Below, one piece after another: positions 43,923 through 57,099 of a stretch of DNA of 64,000 nucleotides. This DNA comes from Salvator merianae (taxonomy: Eukaryota > Chordata > Lepidosauria > Squamata > Teiidae): contig QVOM02000073.1 in the NCBI GenBank assembly GCA_003586115.2, positions 34,276,268 through 34,340,267 of the forward strand, read 5' to 3'. Each line of letters opens with the position of its first letter. The stretch's first letter is position 1. Made by a program: the position numbers and the translations under genes. Under the pieces are notes generated by a model. It saw nothing but the letters and a program-made list of their open reading frames with translations, searched no databases and was not told where the DNA came from.

Positions 43923-46900
43923 TGTAACTTGTTTTGGGTAAAGGGAGGAAACCCTAACAGAAACTGCTGTGTGGAACCCATAGGGTGATTGGATGAACCA
44001 TAGGTCATTTCACCAGCAGTTTATGGAACCAACCCAGTGACAAATGCCATTTTTACATGCCTTTGGATCTCAGTAGCAAGGGTGATGAGGAAAACTCTAA
44101 TGCCTTGACAACTCAGTTTCCATACCTTCATGACCAGGCATTTTTCATTGTCTTGCACGCTGGAAGGATGCTAACAATGTTGCTGAAAAATGCTATTTCT
44201 CCAGAAACTCAAACTGCTGATGAAGCTTAGTGTTTATTTATTTACCTTGTATATTCACTTTCCTGTGTTTTATGAAGTTGAGACAGCTGACATATGACTC
44301 CCAGTGGTCTCCTTCATAAGTATTAATGAAATCCACATCAAACTTAGTTTCAGCACTTGTGTGATATCAAGTAATCTTAGATCTTTTCTTCACAGAATTC
44401 AATAGCAGCCTGGGAACTAGGAACAGCAGCATGAATGCAGGAACTTTCATTTAAAGTGTTTGTACAGTATCTTATCAATACTCAAGAGATGTATTTTGAA
44501 AGAAGAAGTGAGGAGAAATTGTATGAGGGAGAGAGAGGGAGATGTTCTCCTTGGAGTCCAGCTGTGGTGCTAATATATAAAAATGAGCTGGTCATGCCAG
44601 TCAGATGTTCATGTTTGAACTTAATTCAATCAACAGACTCTGCATGACATCTGAAATTGCAGAATTAATATCCACCTAAAAAGCTTCAGATAATTTGCAA
44701 GGCTAAAGCAAAAAAAGGAACTAAGCAAACCAAACTAAGATCCTCTGCTTACCAGTCACTTCTTCTTTGTATGATGTACCATAATTAGGTGCAAAGTACA
44801 GAATTTAGATGAGATAAGCAGAGTGTAGAGTAAAGCTCAGGGCATGGTCAGACACAACATGTAAGCAGTTTACAGGTCATTTTCAGTTTTGACTGCCCTG
44901 ACAAGATATTGCCTTTCCATTCTTTTTCTGACCTAAGTTGTCCAAATCAGGACTATTTTGCATTTGGATTAAGTGAGCCTCTTTCAGATCGTTAGTCCAT
45001 TTTATTTTGCAAAGTGAAAACATGTAAAATCAGTGAATTTCTAAAAGTGATTATTAGGATAAATTAGTTCAGATTCTTTATTATATCTGATGCCTCAAGA
45101 AACAGTTGTGCTGAGTGGGGCTGATGGGAGTTCAGGTTCAGTATATTTTAAGAGCATCAATTAGGTGTTTCTCAGGGTGCAGCATCAGTTCATGCAGGAG
45201 AAAGGGTTAAGACAGCAATAGGGGGTTGCTTTTGATTACATTAAACAATGCTTTGATATGCTTTAGTTCAAAGTACGGTTCAATGCAATCCACCACCTAC
45301 TACCTAGCACATAAGTAGAAAGAATCTGTCTTTCCTTTTGTTTTCTACCATTTCCTTGTAATTGGACATCTCAGGAACAGCTGCAGCTACTAACACTTTG
45401 GATGTCTCATACTATGTATGTTAAATTCCCATTTATGATACTTTCAGTTATAGATCTTTGGTATTTTATCAAAGGGGATAATTTTTACCTAAAAGCAGGA
45501 GATGACCACTCCTGTCACACATGGGTGAAATTATTGTGGACACCTGCCATCTGTGCTCCATTGTGGACACGTGGGGAAATGACACAGGAGAAGGACAATG
45601 TGGTATAAACCACTCTCCAAGCTCTTTAGCAGTGCTTCCTCCCTGCTATGCTAGTTTGGGCATCTGTGGGATGCCCTTTGCTGTCACAGTAATGGAACAG
45701 TTAGCAATATTCACAGCCGTAAACTGTGTTATGCAGTTATAAAATGCTGGACGGCACTGCTCCGGCAACACTGCAGTGACAGGTCAGTATGATGAGCTCT
45801 GGGATGGCCCTGTTCATTTCGCTTCAGGTAATTTTAGCTGCCTGATCATGTTTTACTATTTTGAAATAGGTTGGAAATTTAGTAGCTATTAACCAGCCTT
45901 TTGAAACCTAGCATCCTCTAGATCTCCTCATGGCAATAACAGTGGTTGTGGCCCCAAGCATCTTAAGGAGATCTTGTTAAGGAAACAAGATCAGTCTGGA
46001 TCAGTAGGCAAGCAGATCTAGTAGCTGTATGTATGAATAGCAATAGAAATGCAAAACTCTGGGTGTGGTGATGAGGTGACAACTTCAATATGATGATCAT
46101 TGAGGCTTTGTGTGTGAATAGAGGTGTAAATTATTACAGTGTTGGAACGCAGAATGATGCTGACTCAGAACCAGAAAGGAGATGTGATAAACAGTCCAAG
46201 GGAACCCTCAAGAGTTAACCAGGGTGATTACTGTTGTTATAATATGTGTAATGTGCCAGGAAACCATTGTCTCTGTTTAACCCCCTGTTGATGGACTGGA
46301 AAGTTGAGAAAAATTACTTTAAGGAAAGTTAAGAAAAGTTACGTTTTTGTTAAGGAAAGTTACTGTACAATAATATTCAAGCAAAATGAACTCTCATAAA
46401 CTCTGTTACAGAACTCTATTTTTTCCCTATAGAATCAGTTGTAAGTCAGAATATTGTGCATTTGACACATCAGCTTATTTGTGCTAGTCAAGGCTATGCA
46501 GAATTGAGGAAATCAGAAGGAAAATAGAAACACTTGATAAATTGTCAGCCTGATAAATGGTGCAATTCAGGTGCTGACAAATATAAGACAAAGTGCTTTG
46601 GATGGAATAATGTAAATGATTGCGGCACATCAGCATGTTAGCAAATAAAGGATGCTTTTGTTTATATAGAAATCTCAGTGAAAAGCTTGTGCCTGTTACA
46701 AATTCTAATCTCACAAATATTACTAAATTATAATATAAAGAATTGTACAAAAGAAATATAGGCTGTGTTTGCATGGTGCCATTATGGAGCTGAAAGTGAA
46801 GCAGTGTCTGCATGTCCCTGCTCCCTTATAGCGCAATGAATGTGCTGGCAGATTGTGAGGTCCATTTGGGCCTGTGCTTAGCCATTGACTTTCTGTCCTA

Positions 46901-47289
46901 AGCCCTCTTTAGAGCACTATAACTGCAGAGCAGAAGTGAGCTCTCTAACAGGATTCACTCCCACTCTTCTGACACCACCGGAAATGCTGCTGCTGCTAAC
47001 TGTGCAGACTTCCTTTAACCTGCATCCCTCAATGTGGCTTATTTGACCCTGTGTCTTGACACACAGGAAATGACCCACTTCTCAGCCATTTCATGTGTTC
47101 AGATACATTGCCTCTGCTGGGAACACTGCAGCGGGGAATGAAAGTTGCCCACTGAATGTTCTCACAACCAAAAATGGCAGGTGTTGTAAGAGGATCACTT
47201 TGCTTGTCGTACTCTTCTAGCTGCTGTGCAACTCCTAACATAAATGTATTGGCATTGATTTATAAAGTGTATGAAACCAGTGAAGTGCT
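43923..47289. other. No recognised feature
   Basis: About 3.4 kb without a supported repeat family or exon. Short frames at 44.4, 45.4-45.7 and 46.5-46.8 kb have no domains. 46745-47240 is GC-richer and may contain a decayed MITE, but I could not pair its ends. Confidence 0.5.
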
Positions 47290-48010
47290 TGTGGATGAAC
47301 AAAGTGAGGCTTAATCAAGCAAAGACAGAAATCCTGTTGGTTGTGTTTTCTTTTGTTAGATATACATGCTAATTTGTAGGATCTTTTTCATTGCCTCTTA
47401 CAAATCTGCTTCATGGATTTGGCACTACTCTTAGATGCACAGATGATGTGCATAGCCAGGAGCCCTTTGCATCTGTTTCTAATAACGCACCAACTGGCTG
47501 CTTTCCTAGAGAAAGCCAAATTGGTTGCAGTCAGTCATGATTTAGTAAAATCCAGATTAGATTACTGCAATGCACCCTACATGAGACTAGAAACCGCAAT
47601 TAGTTCAAACTGCATTGATCAGATTGTTAACAGGAGTGATCACCTGCTGCTTTCATGGGAAAGTTATATTCCCAATGTTCCATTCCAGTGGTAGTTTATA
47701 TGGTTCAGATCCAAGTTCACAACTCTATCCCTTTTTTCATGCATTTCCTGATGACTTCTGAATCTGTCCCCATTCTTCTATCCCACCACAAGGTATACTC
47801 CCTTTTTGTTCATTTACTCTGGATTTTTGAAAGGTTTTCTCCTACTATCTCCTCCAGTGTGATATACATTAGGAGAAAAACAGCTCCCTGAAGTGTAATA
47901 GGTTTCTTCTTTGCAATGTTCTGCTTTCTAGATTAGTACCTGCATAGATCTGTTGCACTTTCTTTCTTGCTTTCAGATTAAAAAAACATCTATTTCTTTA
48001 TTTGGGAACA
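47290..48010 (+). mobile_element. L2-type LINE RT C-terminal fragment, sense
   Basis: In shifting frames the plus strand reads 'MNKVRLNQAKTEILLV' (about 47296-47345; the L2 'NKLKLNPDKTEVLLV' block), then 'HDLVKSRLDYCNAPYMRLE' (about 47540-47590; the 'LVTSRLDYCNALY.GLP' block), then 'IQVHNSIPFFMHFLM' and finally 'FRLKKHLFLYLG' (about 47975; the 'FRSKLKTYLF' block). Order and spacing fit an L2 3' half. Decayed. Confidence 0.75.
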
Positions 48011-49839
48011 AATCCATCAAACCAGTAGGGGGTTTACTTCTCAGTGAAACAGCAAAAATTAAAGCAAAATGATTGTTATTGTCAAATGCTTGATTTAAAA
48101 CACCTCCCCCTATAGCTGTTCATTATTTATGGTTGTGCTTCCCACCAGCATCTCATCTCACTAAGTGCTGACCTTATTCAAAAATATTTTTCCTGTCCTG
48201 CCCAAACAGTTTGATATGGGATAGTTGCAATGATTATGCACTCAGACACTGGAGGCCTTTCTGCCATAAATATACAATTGTGGGTTTATCCCAAAAGTCA
48301 CAAGGGTATGCTCTCCCCTTTGATATTTGTGAGGTGCCCACAATCAAATCTGTTGGATGCCTATTGAAGACATGCCTACTGATTTCAGCTAGACCTACTG
48401 ATTTTAATTATGTGATAACATACATATTGTTTATTTTTAAAATAAATTACTTGGAGATATTTATATGTGAAGTAGCTTGTATGATAAAGAGAAGTACCTG
48501 GTAGGTTGACATAAAACAAGGTCTTTCAAGTTGTGGATTTTGTTCCTAAATGCAACTTTCCTGATTTCACTGTTTCCCTTTCTTCAGTGAGCATGGAAAA
48601 TGCACAGTCTATGAAAGCAGGGTCACAGCTCCATCCCTATATGGGAAAGGTGGTAACACTAGGCTGACCAGAGATCATTTGTATTGGACACAGTTCTTCA
48701 CATTGGTCTTTTTCATATAATGCATGTTATACTGCATGCTGGAATGATCCTGGGCTGGATTGAGTGATTTCCCAAGTAGCCAGTGGCCCATCTGCAAGTT
48801 CCTAGCTTCTGAAATTGCTGGTGGGGGCTGTTTTAGCCGAGTGTCCAGAAACAGCCCATTTCTAGAACCATTTCTAAGTACCTGTTGAAATGGCACCAGG
48901 CTTTTCAGAACCCAGTAAACTGGATCTGCCGCTTGTTTACCAGCCACACATGAGTGGTTGATATAGTATATTACCCTGGACTGCTTCGTGGGCTATAGCA
49001 CCATTTTTGTCCCATAGTCTGATCCAACACCTTGTCTCATGCAGATGCAGACTTCTAGTCCACAATGCAGACAAGGTATTCCAATGAAGCTGCTAGCTGG
49101 TCTACCAACCCATTGTGGACACAGTCATTGTGTCCTAGATACATTCCAGAGATCCAAGAAAGTGGCCTTTTGACACTGTGGGATAAAAAGGCTCTGAGGG
49201 TATCTTTACAGCATTGAGCACTATGGCAACAACATATTGCTTCTACATTAAGGCAGACTTGCCTGCCATAGTGTGTGTGTGTGGGGGGGGGGAGCAGGAG
49301 GAAATCAGCAGCACAAGTATTATAACCAGAGCAAGAAATTACAGTAGTTTCACTAAGTAACTCAATAAAATGACAGTTTGCTTTGAATATCTGGTTTCTG
49401 TGAGGAAGAGCAGAAAATTCACATTTGGAAAAGAGAGGGTTGGGATTTGCAGGATCCAACCTATCAGTATTTAAAGGCAAAGAAGCAAGTCAGGGAGGGA
49501 AGGGGAAAGCAAGAAAACAAGAAAATAAAAGCTGGAATAACACAACTTTCTGGTCTCACCAAATTAATACTACACTTTGATGAAAAGATGTGGCCACAGA
49601 ATTGGTGCAGTCAGCTGTAAGTGGTCCTTGCAACCAAGTCAAATCTATGAGTTTGCTCAATCCTGTATGCTATCTTTTTCATTTTTGGACAGGATTCTTT
49701 AAAGTGCCTTCAGTAAAGGGTAGGTTGTATTCTATGTTCCTGTGTCAGCTTTTACTTCTATTTATTTTTCTTTGCTTTTGTATAATGTTATCTGATATGG
49801 CTCTGATAAAGTAGGATAGAAACGGTCCGGACTCATCTC
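48011..49839. other. Mostly unrecognised
   Basis: No repeat family or exon that I can support, apart from the GT/G run at 49271-49292. The minus-strand frame at 49055-49480 crosses that simple repeat and is not convincing. Confidence 0.45.
49271..49292 (+). repeat. (GT)n followed by G-run
   Basis: 'gtgtgtgtgtgtg' directly followed by nine G. Likely unstable in length. Confidence 0.95.
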
Positions 49840-51035
49840 TAAGGGCATGGTCCGACATCATAAATTTAATCCATATCAGAAGAGTACGAGGACTGAATTC
49901 ATCTTCAGATTGTTCCCACATTTGCATTTTAACATGGACTCAATTCAGACTTGCTCGTTCTCACAATGATGTTTCCCATGCTTGGCATGGGGAAACCATA
50001 CTTTTTCTGCTTCCAACCCTCGCCAAATTCACCTCCTTATGCAGTCAGTGATTGGCTGCAGTCCCAACATTCAAATCTTGACTTCACAGGGGTGGACAAG
50101 TCAAGCTCCACTCTCTGTATGTCCCTGCTGCTGTCTCAGAACATGGATTCACTTGGTGGTGTTACTAGTCATTCGCCATTTGTTCTTTCTCCCGCTCCAG
50201 TCTGTATTACAAAAGCAGAACTTTAAAACCACATCTACCACACAATTAAGCTTCTTAAAGGGCAGATGGCAATTTCTGCTCCACTGCAATTGCACTTTTG
50301 CACAATTTAAGAGTAGCATAAAAGTAGGGAGAGGTCCCTGAAGAGGGGGAAACATGGGGGGAATGGGGGGGGCTCTATTATGGTGATAGCGTGTTAATGG
50401 CCAGCAAATGGACTCTGCCTCACCTCCCCCCAAGACATTCACAGCGGCATGTGTCCCACTATGTAGCTGTATGCTGCTGATGGCAAAATTGATACTGAGT
50501 GGGTTCTTTGTTGGGGCAAGAGGATTGCACCCCCAAACAGGCACACTCTGTTCTTTTCTTTAATCAGCAGAAAGAAGTGGAGGAAGCCTTTAATTTCTTT
50601 CTGGCAGTGTCAAATGGGGGATAAAGGAAGAGAAAGGACTGCAGTTTAGCAAAGTAAAATGAAGGATGGTTTTCTTTTCTCCTGGCAGCGACGGAAGGGG
50701 GGATAATGGAGGCAGAAGAAACTATTGTGCTTCCTGCCCACCCACAAAATCTATCATTGGATGGCAGGAAATGGGGACCCCTCCCTCTGCACGCCCCCAA
50801 AGAAGCACAGTCCCTCCCAGACAGTCTCCTTCTGTGTTCTCACATTGCAAAGTAAAGCAGGCTAGCAACCTGGAACGGCTTGAGAACTCATTAAATCCAA
50901 ATGCAAAGTAGTCTGGATTTCGCCAATTTAGTCCAGAAAAACTATGGAAAGGTAAGAACATGTCGGGTCAGTGGGAACTGAAGACAGACTGTAAACTGAT
51001 TAAATGCCGTGTTGGAATGCAGCCTAAGTGTAAAA
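49840..51035. mobile_element. Candidate larger TIR element, about 1.2 kb
   Basis: Left end 'taagggcatggtccgacatc' then 'ataaatttaatc'. Right end in reverse complement is 'ttaggctgcattccaacacg' then 'gcatttaatc'. The shared order 'TTAGGGC…CC.ACA…ATTTAATC' suggests long diverged terminal repeats. GC-richer interior with G-runs at 50344-50371 (5, 6 and 8 G). Frames inside are short and overlap on both strands. No duplication found. Confidence 0.3.
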
Positions 51036-51119
51036 ATTCTTACCTTCTTTCCCTGACAAGTCTGAATAAGAATGACAGTGACACCGCTGTCAGACAGTGG
51101 TCTAACTCTATACAAGTCT

Positions 51120-51281
51120 GGATCAGGATGCTTCTAAAGGTCATTTGCAAGGAGTTGAGAGCAGGTGAAGATTTTACCTTTATCTTCTGCTTGAGAAGCA
51201 AGTGGTGGGCCACTGTGTGAGACAGGATGCTGGACTAGATGGGCTGTGACCCGATTCAGCAGGGCTTCTCTTATGTTCTTA
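51120..51281 (+). mobile_element. CR1/L3-type LINE 3' end, sense
   Basis: 'cttctaaaggtcatttgcaa', 'cttctgcttgagaagcaag', 'gggccactgtgtgagacagg', 'tgctggactagatgggctgt' and the terminal 'cttatgttctta'. Very similar to 62270-62437. 3' UTR only. Confidence 0.85.
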
Positions 51282-53559
51282 AGTTCATATTCCACAATAT
51301 TTTGGGGAAGATATTAGTGGACCTGCTTGGATTGTTCATCAAATTACCTTGTCAATAGAACCATGGAAATGGGAAGGTCAGACGGATCACTAATTATTAA
51401 CACTAGAAACAAATAGTTTTCTTATGCCAGCATCATTGGTAGCCCACAGATCAAAGTCTGTAAAGATGAAAGCAAAATCTTGTAGTTCCATATCAGACCA
51501 GGTCAGACTTTTTGTCCATCTATTTCATTATTGTCTACATAGTGTTTTCATCTGTATGCCTCATACTGCTTCCTAGAAATTACTGTGCACTGTGTTATCA
51601 GGTACTATCAAGCACTGAAGAGTTAGTATTTTAAATTACTGTGTTTTGTTTGTTCCCATGCTGGCAGAGGTATATCTGTTCTATTGATTCATCTGGGAGC
51701 TTAGAAACTGCTATACGTAATTGAAATTTTTTGCATTATAGTACCATTCTGAGAATTTTTCTCTTCTTGTTATGCACACCAATTTAAGTGAAGTTATTTG
51801 TTTATTAGTCTCTGTGTCTCTCTCTGTGTTTATGGAAACTTTCGAAGCAAAGACTGAGGCTATTTCATTTCTTCAATTTGAATGTTGTTTGTTCTTCCAG
51901 CAGCAAGGCTTTGCTGTTAAGGCACAGCTTAGGTGATGTTGTGATCCACTTAGAAATTTTGTGCAATTGCAACTTTCATGTTTGGCAATAAGAGAAAGCG
52001 AGGAAAGAGATATCCATTCAAACCTGTTCCAAGAATAATATTTTCTACTGAAAATAACTAGTACTTGAGAAGCCCAAAATTGTGATGGACAAGCATGTGC
52101 AAGTAGGGTCCTGGTTAGCACATAAAGACAGATTTCTCCTCCGTCCACAGATAGTGTAAGGACTGAGGGCAAGTCTGCCTTTACTGCATCACAATGTTAT
52201 TTTTTCCCCAAAGAAACACTTACTAACCCATTCCCATTCATGGTATATAGGATGTACACTCCGAGACAGAAGTATAAAACTAGATTGCTGAAAGAGTGAA
52301 TTGGGCAATTGAGTCAAACTCCCCGCTTCATGTATAGACTTGAATTAAAACATTTCCAAGTAGACAGCAGACCAGGCTTCTTGAACACGTTCATTGAGGG
52401 AGAGGCTACAGTCTGAAGTCACACTGAAATGAGTATAAATAATCTGTTTTCTCCATGAAAGCCTGAGGTAGAGTAGCCACCACTCTCTCTAGCCCCTTGC
52501 CCCAAAAGTGAATCATGGCAACTGGGTAGAATGCAGAGAATTGCTTTCAAACACTGCTGGCACCTCCCTCTCCCTCCATTAGGCATTTATCATTCCCTGG
52601 ATCCTCCCAGCCATATCTCCTCTGCTAGCTTTTATTAGCCCTGATTGACAAAGGTCAAGGAGACAAGTGACTGGCCATGCTCCTGCAAACAGCTTGTTCA
52701 CTTCCTCAGACCACAGGCAATGCTGTGAATGTCTCCACTAAACTTCCAGTTGTGGTGTCCAAATCCAGAGCCAGTCATAGACCAATTAAGCAGATTACAA
52801 TAATCAGGCTCCATGCTTGAGGGGAGCCCATGTACAGCACCAAAGTTTTTCAGGAAAGCTCCACCACACTTCAAATCCTCCTGCTGGCGATGGGCCACCA
52901 CTGCCACCATGCACAGCACGTGCCAAACAGAGTTCCTGCTCACCAGTTCTAGCAGTGAGTGCACCAATGGGTTATTATAAATAAGTACACCTGCCCCAAG
53001 ATCAGTGGCCTCAAAAATCTTCATGGATGTGGCTGGACCATTTGAATTATTTACATAACAACTATACGAGGATAAAGCAGCAGCAGGAGTGAGAAGAAGA
53101 AGAAGAAGAGAAAGAGAGTACAGCACAGCCACTCACTAACTGTCACTTGTCAGCAGTAGCTGCCTGAGTAATCTGGGGATACATATTTAGCTGCTCACAC
53201 TTCCAATTTTTCCTTTATTGATTGGATCACATGCCTGGGTAAAAGTGCTGACACCTCCTGTGATTAAATCATGAAGATGTCAAGGAGATATGGATGATGG
53301 AAGAATCATAGGCAGGGAGTACTAGAAAATCCTGGACACAGTATGAGTCAATTAGCCAAAGGACTAGCTCCTAGATTGTGTGTGGAACCTTGTTTGTTTC
53401 CCTTTGTATTCTCTTAGAGGGGACATTGGCACACTCAACTCACTGGTGTTGTCTGCTCTAAACAAACAATCCTTTTTTTGTAACCTCTCCTCCCATGTTG
53501 GATGACATGAGTTATATGCTGTGAAGTCCCCCATAATACCACTCTTTAGCTGTACAGTT
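51282..53559. other. Mostly unrecognised
   Basis: About 2.3 kb of unassigned sequence. It contains the 144-codon minus-strand frame at 52698-53132, listed separately. Confidence 0.45.
52698..53132 (-). other. 144-codon open frame of unknown origin, no ATG start
   Basis: The longest frame in this part. The apparent N-terminal signal peptide (valine-alanine-valine-leucine…, then a run of leucines and alanines) is encoded by CTT and CTG triplet repeats, starts with GTG and is preceded immediately by a stop codon. The first in-frame ATG is at the MKIFE segment. The remainder ('EDLKCGGAFLKNFGAVHGLP' and 'YCNLLNWSMTGSGFGHHNWK') matches no family that I recognise. It could be an exon, a decayed repeat or chance. 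I do not call a gene. Confidence 0.2.
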
Positions 53560-53668
53560 TTTAATTGTTTTTAATTTCGTTTATGTGTTTGGACTGCTGA
53601 AACTCACCCTGACCTGATTGCTTAGCCTAGAGAGTGGGACATAAATGCAACTAATAAATAATAAATAC
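53560..53668 (+). mobile_element. L2-type LINE 3' tail, sense
   Basis: 'ttttaattgtttttaatttc', then 'ctcaccctgacctgattgc', 'gagtgggacataaatgcaac' and 'taataaataataaata'. This follows the sense 3' end of L2-like LINEs ('…CCTGA…GGG.TATAAAT…AATAAATAAA'). Confidence 0.55.
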
Positions 53669-54439
53669 ACTAAATTGCTTGATTGTGGTCATCAGTCAGA
53701 AGATCACTTTATGAAAGATAATGTAAAAATAATGTAGAGGCAGTAATAAAAAATCAGATGGACATAATGTTGGGGTTAGTGCAGAGGTCAATGAAAAGTT
53801 TGTGTGGTCCTTGGCCCAAAGAATTATAACCACCTTAATTCTAGGTCAGTTATGTATAGGTGGAAGACTTTTGTCTTTTTTGAATGCTGCCTTGGCTAAC
53901 TTACAACCTCCATGGGCACCTCTATGCATTTTCTTGGCAAAGGTAGAAAAGTGGTTTTGCCTTTGTTTCTGGAGAGAGACTGGGGATTCTGCTTTCTAGA
54001 CAGTTTCCTGTACCATTGAGCAACAGTCCCTTCCCTCCAATGTGAGTAACCCTAGCAAAACAAGACACACAAACATAATAAAAAAAATACTAGTTGCACT
54101 CTTAAGACTTTTAGGTAGGTTGTTGTTGAATTTCAAACTATTCTATAGGTGAAGTCAGAAAAGCTTAACTAAATTTACATTTGGGATTGGTCCTTTGTAT
54201 GCTATTTGTACCTCCTAGCACACTTCCAATGATTTTAGGTGGTGTCATTCTTAATTTAGATTTACTACTGAACACTATTATTTGTGCCCATAACATGACT
54301 ACTTTCTCTATCATACCTTTTTTGCTTTTCTCTGCTGCAGTAATCTGATCAATTAAGGGAAGGTCTGTAGGAGGATGCCTCTCATGTATTCTCACAGCTG
54401 TCATTGGTCACTGTATTTTAATATTATATTGGCCACTAT
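53669..54439. other. Unrecognised; ATG frame at 54165-54404 (minus)
   Basis: A 79-codon minus-strand frame starts with a true ATG ('MTAVRIHERHPPTDLPLIDQ') and is lysine-rich at its end. No domain recognised, and there is no supporting promoter, splice or repeat context. Probably chance. Confidence 0.4.
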
Positions 54440-54533
54440 TTTGCAAATTCTTTTGCAGTTTTGTTCATTGCCTTGTGCCTATTTGGGAAGGGCAAAATAG
54501 GAATTTGATGAAATAAATAAAATAAATAATTTT
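54440..54533 (+). mobile_element. LINE 3' tail, sense
   Basis: 'cattgccttgtgcctatttg', 'ggaagggcaaaatagg' and 'gaaataaataaaataaataa' match the sense LINE-tail pattern. The A-rich end is clear. Confidence 0.55.
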
Positions 54534-54839
54534 TAGGGTAGGAAATTCTGTTTCACATAAATATGCAGAGATTCCAAAAATATGGAATTCTGCTTTTAAG
54601 CTTTAGGCTTACAAACAACAGGTCCTGGCAGCAGAGGACAAAATGGCTGCCCAGTGGGAGAGATAGACCTTTGTGTCTGCAGAATGTAGAAGTTTTGTAA
54701 GCTTTGTTATGTGAACTGGTATATATGGAAAAGAGGGAAATTAGCTCCCAATTCACAATTTAAGATCTTAATGTGTCTGAGATTGGTTTAACAAAATGCA
54801 ATTGGCAAGGTGCTGATTTGTGAACAATCCCAATATAAA

Positions 54840-55930
54840 TGATTTTTATTAAACAGTCAGGCAAAGAATAACAGTTTATGACAGCAAAGAACAAACGCTA
54901 ATTATACTGTCAATCAGCGGGATTAGATACGCTAGTTACAATTTAAAGGCTTAAGCATGGTTGAATGATTTTATGTTTTTTTATTTATCTAAGTGGTTTT
55001 GAACTAATTTTCTTTTAACACTTACTGACCAAACCTCCCGACCTGACTGAATAACTCCTCTCAGGCTCTTAGCCATTCTAAACTTGTATCCTATATGTAG
55101 TCCTTTGTTGTCAGCCCTCCACCCCAACTGGCAAACAACTTTTCTCATGCACTAACCCAGCTAAAGAAATAGGCAAGAATTGGAGCAATTTCTTACCCTT
55201 CCAGATTTTCTTCCTTATTCTTCACAAGCTGTTAGGGGAAAGAAAAGGGGAAGAGAGAGAAACTAATATCTTCTCTCTTATAGTGCTCTACCCTGCAGCA
55301 GCAACACACCAAAAGGAGGCTTTGAAGTCAAAGTAGGTAGGAAGAGACAAAACAAATAAAGACCCTTGAATGCATTCACCTACAAATACCTGAGAGGATG
55401 TACCTTTATGCATGAATTTAGCAAAGTCAAATTCCCAGGTACTTAAAAGGCAGGAAGAAATAAAGGGTTCTCTTTCCCAGTGCCTCTACTGCATGACAAG
55501 AGGGCACAATAGATAAACAGATTGCAGAAAAAGACACCAGAGGCACCCACGAGCTTGATATTTCTGTAGCAAGGGGGTAAATGGCTCCATCTGCCCCGGA
55601 GCAGTGGTTTTCAGCATAAAGAGAAATCTGCCTGCTGGGCAGCAGGGGAGACTGGCAGCAAGAAAGTAGTGAGATGGAGAGATGGAGAGGTTCTCAAGAG
55701 CTCTACCCACCAAGTGAATTTCAAATTCAGGGCATCTTTTATACTCTTTTGGGGTTGTGGTGGGCCAAAAAAGGAAGGGGAAAGTTCCAAAGCTGGGAAA
55801 ATTGTGGCAGACCAGGGGATACAAAAGAGGTCACACAATCCGAATTGTGCCAGGCCAAAAGGTAACCAGATTAATATGACAGACAATGAATCATAAAGTG
55901 TGCAAATATTCCAGATAGAACCCAGCCAAG
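54840..55930 (-). promoter_or_regulatory. Minus-strand block with TATA box and poly(A) signal, LTR candidate
   Basis: On the minus strand there is a TATA box ('gagtataaaag', TATAAAAG at 55743-55736) and, 890 bp downstream, an AATAAA signal (54850-54845) followed by 'tttatattgggattgttcac'. In between lie a C/T-rich splice-acceptor-like tract ending 'ccctaacag' (about 55230) and TG-rich sequence. This arrangement would fit a retroviral-type LTR or an independent transcription unit. I see no primer-binding site, no second LTR and no protein domain, so either reading is weak. Confidence 0.3.
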
Positions 55931-57099
55931 GTTATCACAATGTCAATAATAGCAATTTCTGATGCCAATCTCGGGTACTGGACAGAATTATTCTTGTCAT
56001 TTTAGATCTCTTTTTAAATTTAAAATGATTTTAGATCAAACCACATAGAGCTATCTTCTACTGGAAGCAGGGTAGCTTAGTACAATTATTGAAATGTTTA
56101 CTAGTTTATTGAATTACAAAGCTCAGTGCGAAACAGCGGGAAATGCAATTATCACATTATCACTCAATACTTTCTGTATCCAATAACCACTAAAACATTG
56201 CTTAAGTGTTTTGTATAGTTAAAATATAGCAGCAAAAAAAGGAGATAGACAGGGGGGGTTAGCTTTTACAAGTACATCTTTTTTCCTTTGTATTAGCCAA
56301 GTAGTATAGCTCCTTTGATAGCCATATATGGTCACTATGCACTTCCAGCTTTTTATAGAGCATATTGGCTTCATGTATTCACATGTTCTTATATATATTA
56401 ATTAAAAATGACTTGATTCATAACAGCCTTGTTGAAAATTCCTGAATGCTGTCCTACCTGTATTCAGTAAGCTATATACATTACTCCTAAAATTATTATT
56501 GCCAGTATGCAGAGCCATCTCTGCTAAAACTGAAGAATCATTATGTTGATGCTTACTACTTAGAAAGGAGCAGATCATATATAGTCACTGTTTGAACAGA
56601 AACAAAAAATTCTAACATTAAAACAAAAATATTAGTTTTCCTCAGCTTTTGCTGTTTGCAAGCTGGATCTTGGTAAGTAAAGCATGAAATTGTGAAAGAT
56701 ATCTTACCTTGTCTATCTTACACATACAGCACTGCTTGTACCACCAATCCAATCATGTTTTATTTATGCTAAATATATATCAAATTTGAGTAACTTTTAG
56801 TTTCAGAGACTAATCAAATTTAGCAGAAGTTTATCATTCTCTTTCAATACAGTGGAACAGAAATATCTTCTAGCTTTGAGTTGCCAATTTTACTTTACCT
56901 TATTTCAATTTCCTTTCTTTCTTACAGCCTTTCATGTAACATTGTACTGTTTTCTTAATTTCTTGCTACTATTTATTCCTTACTTAAAAATTGTCTAGGT
57001 GAAACATCTTAAATTAACTGATTGTGTTGATGTATACAGTTTTTTGATGTTACCATTGTGCCTTCCTGTGAAAATGTCATTAAATTCAAGAAGAGCAAA
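55931..57099. other. AT-rich, no recognised feature
   Basis: About 1.2 kb of AT-rich sequence with no repeat family or exon supported. Confidence 0.5.

Noticed and set aside
50149..50544. 131-codon minus-strand frame
   Set aside because: Overlaps plus-strand frames of similar length within the candidate TIR element; no domain, proline-rich composition from C-runs.
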